Shown here piece after piece: positions 5,488-9,879 of a stretch of 9,879 nt of DNA (positions are counted from its first letter, which is position 1; every line of letters starts with the position of its first letter). The position numbers were made by a program, and so were the translations under genes. Below the pieces are notes generated by a model, which had not been told where the DNA came from, did not search any database, and saw only the letters and a program-made list of their open reading frames with translations. This stretch comes from CAZDDA01 sp964568045 (lineage in GTDB: Bacteria > Bipolaricaulota > Bipolaricaulia > UBA7950 > UBA9294): NCBI GenBank assembly GCA_964568045.1, contig CAZMOL010000056.1, positions 1-9,879 on the forward strand, given 5' to 3'.

Positions 5488-6081
5488 TTAATAGGATCGC
5501 TTCATTCTGCTTCCGGGTTTGACTGCCGGGATGCCCTGTCTGCAAAGCGGGCAGTCCTCCGGCTCGAACGCATCGATCTCTAGTCTGAGCGCAGAGATGA
5601 GGGGTAACGGCAGCTCTGTATCCTCGGGCCTTCGGTCCACGATGCAGGCGATCCCAAGGATCGTGGCGCCGCATTTCGTCAGGACGTTGGCGACCTCAAG
5701 GGAGGAGCCACCCGTGGTCACCACATCCTCGGCGATGAGTATCCGCTCGCTTTCTTCGATCTTGAATCCTCGGCGTAGAGTCATCTGTCCGTTCTGCCTT
5801 TCCGTGAACAGGCCGCGAACGCCGAGCGCCCGTGCCAGCTCGTAGGCGACAACAATCCCCCCCAGGGCCGGCCCGACAACAGCGTCAACTGCGCCAAATG
5901 ATTGGGCGCGCTCTCCCAGTAGCTGACAGACCCGATGCGCCAAATCCGGGTGCTGCAGGAGCCTAGCGCATTGGACGTAGCGCCCCGCATGCTTTCCCGA
6001 GGAGAGGATGAAATGGCCGTCCAGGACGGCACCGGTGGTTTGCAGAGCCTGCAAGACCTCCTGTTCAGTGGACGCAGCCAC
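5488..6081 (-). CDS. pyrE: Orotate phosphoribosyltransferase
   Basis: A 197-residue enzyme that joins orotate and PRPP to give orotidine 5'-phosphate, the fifth step of UMP synthesis. The PRPP-binding motif is ILIAEDVVTTGGSS (114-127). The substrate region GHFILSSGKHAGRYVQCARL (22-41) and VVGPALGGI (68-76) are also clear. The RLLQHP segment and the tail CPLCRQG...KPGSR (Cys177, Cys180) resemble the Thermus-type subgroup rather than the E. coli type. Start is GTG at 6081: GGGAGG lies 6 nt upstream and the frame overlaps the pyrD end by 17 nt, so it is probably translationally coupled. Last gene of the overlapping pyr block, followed by 73 nt without an obvious terminator before the deaminase. 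Confidence 0.95.
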   Translation of the reverse strand: MAASTEQEVLQALQTTGAVLDGHFILSSGKHAGRYVQCARLLQHPDLAHRVCQLLGERAQSFGAVDAVVGPALGGIVVAYELARALGVRGLFTERQNGQMTLRRGFKIEESERILIAEDVVTTGGSSLEVANVLTKCGATILGIACIVDRRPEDTELPLPLISALRLEIDAFEPEDCPLCRQGIPAVKPGSRMKRSY

Positions 6082-6958
6082 GGATTTCCTCCCAGGTGGT
6101 GAGTCCTCGATGTCGCATGAATTTATCTAATCCTTCCACCATGTCGATTGCACAAGTCGGGGAGATGAAGTTCGCTGTTCCAACCTGAACCGCTGTTGCC
6201 CCGGCCATGATGAACGCCACTGCGTCCTTCCAGGTTGTAATCCCTCCTATTCCGATGACCGGAATACTCAAGACAGTCGCAAGTTCATACACGATGCGCA
6301 AGGCGATCGGGAGAATTACGGGTCCAGAAAGACCAGCAAACACCCGCTTGAAGACCGGTTTTTCCGTTTCGATATCGACCGCCATGGCGCGAAACGTGTT
6401 GCTTGCGCACACGGCATCCCCGCCCGCCCCCTCGACGGCCTCAGCAACCTCCAAGCTGGCGTCGGGAGGCAGCTTCACCCAAAGGGGCTTGTCGCAGGCC
6501 TTCCGCGTTGTACGGACCAAGGCCCCCGCGGCCTTCGCGCGTTGGCCGAGCATCTCCCCGGGCACGTTGGGGCAGGAGAGGTTTAGTTCTATGGCATCGA
6601 CCGCTGACTCGGAGAGCCGCTCAACGGCTTCGACGTACTCTGCTTGAGTCTCCCCCCACACGTTGGCCACGGTCGTTATCCCTTGTGCCTTCATCCGCGG
6701 CAGCTCCTGTTCAAGGAAGGCATCGATGCCGGGGTTCTGCAGGCCAATCGAGTTGAGCAGGCCACAGGGTGTTTCCCAGAGCCGCGGTGAAGGGTTCCCT
6801 CCGCGAGGTTGGAGGGTTAGCCCCTTGGTGCAGATGCCCCCCAACCGGCTGACGTCGTAGAGGTCAGCGTACTCCTCGCCGAACCCGAAGGTTCCCGAAG
6901 CGGCGATGACGGGGTTTCTCAGCTCGAGGGATCCGATCTGAACCGATGGATCAGGCAT
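6065..6958 (-). CDS. pyrD: Dihydroorotate dehydrogenase, catalytic subunit (class 1B)
   Basis: A 297-residue FMN protein that oxidises dihydroorotate to orotate. Visible elements are AASGTFGFGEEY (19-30), the ETPCGLLNSIGLQNPG stretch (62-77), the catalytic loop ELNLSCPNV with Cys129 as the base, Lys162 in VKLPP, SNT (186-188), and the FMN-phosphate sites IGIGGI (235-240) and VGTANF (259-264). A cysteine (not serine) base, together with an adjacent pyrK, marks the NAD-linked heterotetrameric class 1B, cytosolic rather than quinone-linked. VKLPPDAS replaces the usual VKL-T/S-P-N, a small variation near the flavin. The ATG at 6958 has AGGAGG 9 nt upstream; it overlaps pyrK by 8 nt and pyrE by 17 nt. 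Confidence 0.96.
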   Translation of the reverse strand: MPDPSVQIGSLELRNPVIAASGTFGFGEEYADLYDVSRLGGICTKGLTLQPRGGNPSPRLWETPCGLLNSIGLQNPGIDAFLEQELPRMKAQGITTVANVWGETQAEYVEAVERLSESAVDAIELNLSCPNVPGEMLGQRAKAAGALVRTTRKACDKPLWVKLPPDASLEVAEAVEGAGGDAVCASNTFRAMAVDIETEKPVFKRVFAGLSGPVILPIALRIVYELATVLSIPVIGIGGITTWKDAVAFIMAGATAVQVGTANFISPTCAIDMVEGLDKFMRHRGLTTWEEIRGCVH

Positions 6959-7673
6959 CCCAGATTACCTCCTCGGCGCGAAACACGGGGCCATCGCGAC
7001 AGGCGCGGCGGGTGCCTTGCGTAGTTCTCACCGCGCAGCCAAGACAGGCACCGATCCCGCAGGCCATTCGCTCCTCGAGGGAGACGAACAGAGGCACTCC
7101 GGCGGCATGGCACATTCGAGCCAGAGTCTTGAGCATCCCACGGGGGCCGCACGCGTAGCAGACATCGTAGCCGGTTGGATCGAAAGCATCAGTGATAAGC
7201 CCCTCTTCACTAGTTTCAGAAGTCACAACGAGGTGACGAGCCGCTTGTTCAAAAGCTTCTAACAAAAATGGTCGTTCCCGAAAGCCTACGTAAAGATCCA
7301 CTTGCCCAAAGACCTTCGCTGTGTGCAGCAATGGGGCGATTCCGCAGCCCCCGCCGATCAAGGCGATCCGACCGTCCGATCGCTCCCAGCCGTTTCCGAG
7401 CGGGCCGAACAGCGATATTTCATCACGTGGTTTGAGCCGACTGAGAAGTACGGTTCCTCGCCTGCGAACCTCGTAGAGGAAGGAGATCTGCTCCTCGGTA
7501 CGCTCAAAGACGCTCATTGGGCGCGCAAGGGGTGGGTCAAGTCCCCACGCCCGAAGCATGAAGAACTGAGCGGGCTTAGCGGAAAAGCAGCCACTCACGG
7601 TGAGGTGAAAGATGCCGGGGGCAACTTCCTCGTTGGTGAGGACGGGTGCGCAACGCACCGCTAGCTCGTCCAT
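6951..7673 (-). CDS. pyrK: Dihydroorotate dehydrogenase B electron transfer subunit
   Basis: A 240-residue iron-sulfur flavoprotein that passes electrons from PyrD's FMN through a [2Fe-2S] cluster and FAD to NAD+. The FAD-binding motif is RPMSVF (51-56), the NAD-binding segment is LIGGGCGIAPL (105-115), and CYACGPRGML (172-181) is the usual ferredoxin-reductase-type C-terminal motif. Cluster ligands are Cys205, Cys210, Cys213 and Cys225, with spacing C-x4-C-x2-C-x11-C. The last gap is a little shorter than in the Bacillus protein as I recall it. Start chosen at ATG 7673, with GAGG 10 nt upstream. A TTG two codons earlier (7679) is possible but lies very close to that GAGG. It overlaps pyrF by 13 nt and pyrD by 8 nt, fitting the obligate PyrD partner. 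Confidence 0.95.
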   Translation of the reverse strand: MDELAVRCAPVLTNEEVAPGIFHLTVSGCFSAKPAQFFMLRAWGLDPPLARPMSVFERTEEQISFLYEVRRRGTVLLSRLKPRDEISLFGPLGNGWERSDGRIALIGGGCGIAPLLHTAKVFGQVDLYVGFRERPFLLEAFEQAARHLVVTSETSEEGLITDAFDPTGYDVCYACGPRGMLKTLARMCHAAGVPLFVSLEERMACGIGACLGCAVRTTQGTRRACRDGPVFRAEEVIWDA

Positions 7674-8518
7674 TGGCAAATGTCCTCACGCATTGCGATC
7701 ACTGCCTCTCGCGCGTACTCTGGATATCGCTTCTCACCGTCCGGTTTGCTCCTGTGTGCACCGAGGATTGAGCGGGAGGCGTTTACTACTGCGCCGTTTC
7801 CGTCCACGAACGCCGGTGCAACGTCCTTCCCTGCGCCCCCTTGCGCTCCGTAGCCGGGAACAAGCAGGAAAAGTGCTGGAAAAGCCTTTCGTATCTGCGC
7901 CAGTTGTTGTCGGGTGGTCGCTCCGACGACCCCTCCAATAATGCTGTAGCCGCACTCTCCAAGATATGCCTTTCCCCAGTCGCGAACAAGCTCAGCGATG
8001 TGCATGAAAACCGGCCGGTCACCAAGGGAGAGATCTTGTATATCGCTTGCAGAGGGGTTGGAGGTCTTAATCAACACAAACAGCCCTTTGTCCCCCTTCT
8101 TAAGATAAGGAACGAACGGTGAAATGACGTCGGCGCCCATGTACGGGTTTACGGTGATGAGGTCGGCTTCGAAATCTCCTGAGAAGTGGGCCTTGGCGTA
8201 CATCTCCCCGGTGGAGGCGATGTCCCCGCGCTTGACGTCACCGATGACCAGGGCCCGTTTGCCCCTTGCGTATCGAAGGGTGTCCCGGTAGCAGGAAAGG
8301 CCCTCTACGCCCAGGGCCTCGTAGTGGGCAATCTGCACCTTGTAGCACGCAACAAGATCGAGTGTGGCGTCGATGATCTTACGATTGAACTCGAGGATGA
8401 TGCTTGGAAGAGGAGAGCTGGATCTCAACGTCTTTGGCAAAAGCTGGAGTGAGGTGTCCAATCCCACACAGACCGGTCCCCGGTTTGCCACTGTCTCAAA
8501 TAACCTGTCGATAATCAT
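7661..8518 (-). CDS. pyrF: Orotidine 5'-phosphate decarboxylase (long form)
   Basis: A 285-residue enzyme that decarboxylates OMP to UMP, the last step of the pathway. It is the longer subgroup (about 270-290 residues) rather than the roughly 230-residue E. coli/Bacillus type. Catalytic residues lie in VIGDVKRGDI (91-100), with the D-x-K-x-x-D array at Asp94, Lys96 and Asp99. CVGLDTS (17-23), YKVQIAHYEALG (59-70) and LVPGYGAQGG (219-228) bind substrate. Start is ATG 8518: AGGAAGGG ends 6 nt upstream and homology begins there (MIIDRLFETV). An in-frame extension to 8704 is ignored because it lies inside pyrC and has no family likeness. It overlaps pyrC by 23 nt and pyrK by 13 nt. Confidence 0.95.
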   Translation of the reverse strand: MIIDRLFETVANRGPVCVGLDTSLQLLPKTLRSSSPLPSIILEFNRKIIDATLDLVACYKVQIAHYEALGVEGLSCYRDTLRYARGKRALVIGDVKRGDIASTGEMYAKAHFSGDFEADLITVNPYMGADVISPFVPYLKKGDKGLFVLIKTSNPSASDIQDLSLGDRPVFMHIAELVRDWGKAYLGECGYSIIGGVVGATTRQQLAQIRKAFPALFLLVPGYGAQGGAGKDVAPAFVDGNGAVVNASRSILGAHRSKPDGEKRYPEYAREAVIAMREDICQWTS

Positions 8519-9728
8519 CGAAGTCCCTTCCTTTGATGTTCCCGTCGATGAAGATAATCTCGCCTTTGTGAATCGTGGCCCATATTTTCCCAGCAAGGCT
8601 AGTTCCCAGAAGGGGTGTATTCTTACCTTTGGAGACGAGCATTTCCTCCGAGAGGGTGAACGCTTCATCTTCCTCGACAAGCACCACGTCGCCATCGTAA
8701 CCAATTTGAAGCTCGCCCTTGGAAAGGTTCAAGATGCGGGCGGGATTGAGGGACATGGTGCGGGAAAGCTGCGGGAGGCTAAGCTTTCCTGTTCTTACTA
8801 GCTGTGTGTGCAGCAGGGCAAAGGCGGTCTCAATCCCAGAGATGCCGGGTATTCCATTGACCTTGTCTTTCAGGGTGTGTGGGGCGTGATCCGTGGCGAT
8901 GGCGTCAATCTGCTCATCTACAAGTGCTTGCAGGAGGGTCTCCCTTGTGGCCCTGTCGGCAAGGCGGGGGTTGACGGTGTAGTCAGTTTCTTCGTCAATG
9001 CACAGATGATGCGGTGTTACCTCGCAGGTCACTGGGACGTTATTGCGCTTTGCCCTGACAATCATGTCTACGGTTTCTGCTGTGCTTACATGGGCAACGT
9101 GAAGGCGACAGCCGGTGTGCTGGGCGAGCACCAGATCGCGGGTGACCATCAGCGCTTCAGAGAGCGTGCGATCCTCTATTCCTTGGGTCTCACAGTGTTC
9201 GATCAACGGCCGACCAAGCGAAGCGGCCTTCTGGCAAGCCGAAAGTATCACATCGTCTCGTTGCACGCCGAACCCGTCGTCGGAGAACGCCCACACGTGT
9301 GGTCCTAGGTTCTCCATATCGCTCAATGCCTCGCCCTGTAGGCCGCAAGTTATGGCTCCAACGGGAAAGAGCTCTACCAAGCCCACTTCCCTGGCCTTGT
9401 CGTGTACGTATCGAGCTACATCAGGGCAGTCACAGACCGGATCGGTATTGGCCATTAAGGAGACTGCGGTGTATCCACCGGCTGCCGCCGCTCTGCTTCC
9501 GGAGAGAATGTCCTCTTTGTGTGTGAATCCCGGATCACGAAAATGGGCGTGGAGATCGACAAAAGCTGGTAAGAGCGTTCGGCCATTCCCTTGGATGACC
9601 GGAGTGTCAGAGATGAGTAACTGCTGGCCTATTTCACAGATGCATCCATCGCGGACGTAAAGGTCTCCCAAAAATTGTCGCGTGGCATCGACGAATCGGA
9701 CGTTCTTTATCAGGATATCGGTGCTCAC
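8496..9728 (-). CDS. pyrC: Dihydroorotase (class I)
   Basis: A 410-residue zinc amidohydrolase that interconverts N-carbamoyl-aspartate and dihydroorotate, the third pathway step. Metal and substrate residues are clear: FVDLHAHFRDPG (56-67) with His60 and His62, a MANTDP motif (92-97), FSDDG (148-152) with Asp150/Asp151, IEHCET (176-181), HVAHVST (210-216), and TDHAPH (279-284), whose Asp280 is the usual catalytic acid. Length and motifs match the roughly 420-residue class I enzymes, not the shorter E. coli class II. Start is GTG 9728, sharing GTGA with the pyrI stop. No good Shine-Dalgarno is seen, so re-initiation after pyrI is likely. An in-frame extension to 9758 lies within pyrI and is not used. 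It probably works close to the PyrB/PyrI complex. Confidence 0.95.
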   Translation of the reverse strand: MSTDILIKNVRFVDATRQFLGDLYVRDGCICEIGQQLLISDTPVIQGNGRTLLPAFVDLHAHFRDPGFTHKEDILSGSRAAAAGGYTAVSLMANTDPVCDCPDVARYVHDKAREVGLVELFPVGAITCGLQGEALSDMENLGPHVWAFSDDGFGVQRDDVILSACQKAASLGRPLIEHCETQGIEDRTLSEALMVTRDLVLAQHTGCRLHVAHVSTAETVDMIVRAKRNNVPVTCEVTPHHLCIDEETDYTVNPRLADRATRETLLQALVDEQIDAIATDHAPHTLKDKVNGIPGISGIETAFALLHTQLVRTGKLSLPQLSRTMSLNPARILNLSKGELQIGYDGDVVLVEEDEAFTLSEEMLVSKGKNTPLLGTSLAGKIWATIHKGEIIFIDGNIKGRDFDDYRQVI

Positions 9729-9879
9729 ACCCTGACCCGTTCCCCGCAGTAGAAGCACTGATACTCCTTCGTACTCTTGTCAACGAGGATGAACACGGAT
9801 TGACCGTGGCGCTCGTAGGAGCTGATGCAGCGGGGGTTCTTACATTCGATCAGATCCTCAACCCGCTCGGGAAGCCCGA
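9725..9879 (-). CDS. pyrI: Aspartate carbamoyltransferase regulatory chain, C-terminal zinc domain (partial)
   Basis: The last 50 codons of a gene whose 5' part is beyond the right edge. The peptide contains ECKNPRC and QCFYC, giving a C-x4-C ... C-x2-C zinc site. The middle spacing of 23 residues is the same as in the E. coli chain (Cys109, 114, 138, 141). This domain docks the regulatory chain onto the PyrB catalytic trimer; the missing N-terminal part would bind the allosteric nucleotides. The closing RVRV and stop overlap the pyrC GTG by 4 nt. An adjacent pyrB just upstream is expected, but whether it is separate or fused to pyrI cannot be seen here. Confidence 0.93.
   Translation of the reverse strand, partial: GLPERVEDLIECKNPRCISSYERHGQSVFILVDKSTKEYQCFYCGERVRV

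Noticed and set aside
8519..8704. N-terminal extension of pyrF
   Set aside because: The extra 62 residues are basic and unlike the family, lie fully inside pyrC in another frame, and ATG 8518 has a good ribosome site.
8808..9308. Plus-strand open frame of 166 codons
   Set aside because: It lies antisense within pyrC, whose metal and catalytic motifs are intact across this stretch, and it has no promoter or ribosome site of note.
1..9879. Mobile elements, CRISPR arrays, phage or defence genes
   Set aside because: No transposase or integrase motifs, terminal inverted repeats with target duplications, or spaced direct repeats were seen. Coding density and gene content are ordinary metabolism and transport.

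Overview
The window reads as a metabolic stretch of a bacterial chromosome, with about mid-to-high-50s percent G+C judged by eye. It holds ten protein genes, nine of them on the minus strand. No insertion sequences, CRISPR arrays, rRNA, tRNA or phage genes were seen. The gene set is a PyrBI-type aspartate transcarbamoylase regulatory subunit, a class I dihydroorotase, a PyrD/PyrK type 1B dihydroorotate dehydrogenase, a Thermus-type orotate phosphoribosyltransferase and a long-form dCMP deaminase. This set suits a deep-branching, possibly thermophilic or anaerobic, uncultured bacterium. A candidate phylum such as Bipolaricaulota is possible, but the sequence alone does not fix the phylum. The solute-binding protein has a Sec signal peptide without a lipoprotein cysteine, which would suit a two-membrane cell.

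Layout from right to left, the direction of transcription. Positions 9879-5488 carry pyrI (3' end only), pyrC, pyrF, pyrK, pyrD and pyrE. Every junction overlaps, by 4, 23, 13, 8 and 17 nt, so this is one translationally coupled de novo UMP operon whose promoter and probable pyrB lie beyond the right edge. After a 73-nt gap comes a dCMP deaminase gene (5414-4941). It has no Shine-Dalgarno sequence, and a TAGAAT box sits 6 nt before its ATG, hinting at a leaderless transcript.

Positions 4867-143 form a separate transporter operon. It has a near-consensus sigma70-type promoter (TTGACT, 17 bp, TATGAT), a leader of about 87 nt with a 9-bp hairpin, and phnD (binding protein). A strong intrinsic-terminator-like hairpin follows, then phnC (ATPase) and two tandem phnE-like permeases. 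Both permeases carry an extra N-terminal RDD-type membrane domain, which is the most unusual protein feature here. No C-P lyase, phosphite dehydrogenase or other catabolic gene is present, so the substrate (phosphate, phosphite, phosphonate or something else) is open.

Positions 1-84 are the 3' end of an unidentified plus-strand gene that converges on phnE2. A 40-nt imperfect hairpin lies in the 58-nt gap between them.

The two halves are functionally distinct as far as can be seen. One makes UMP and feeds dUMP for thymidylate through dCMP deamination; the other imports a probable phosphorus-containing solute. Adjacency alone does not show a functional link.
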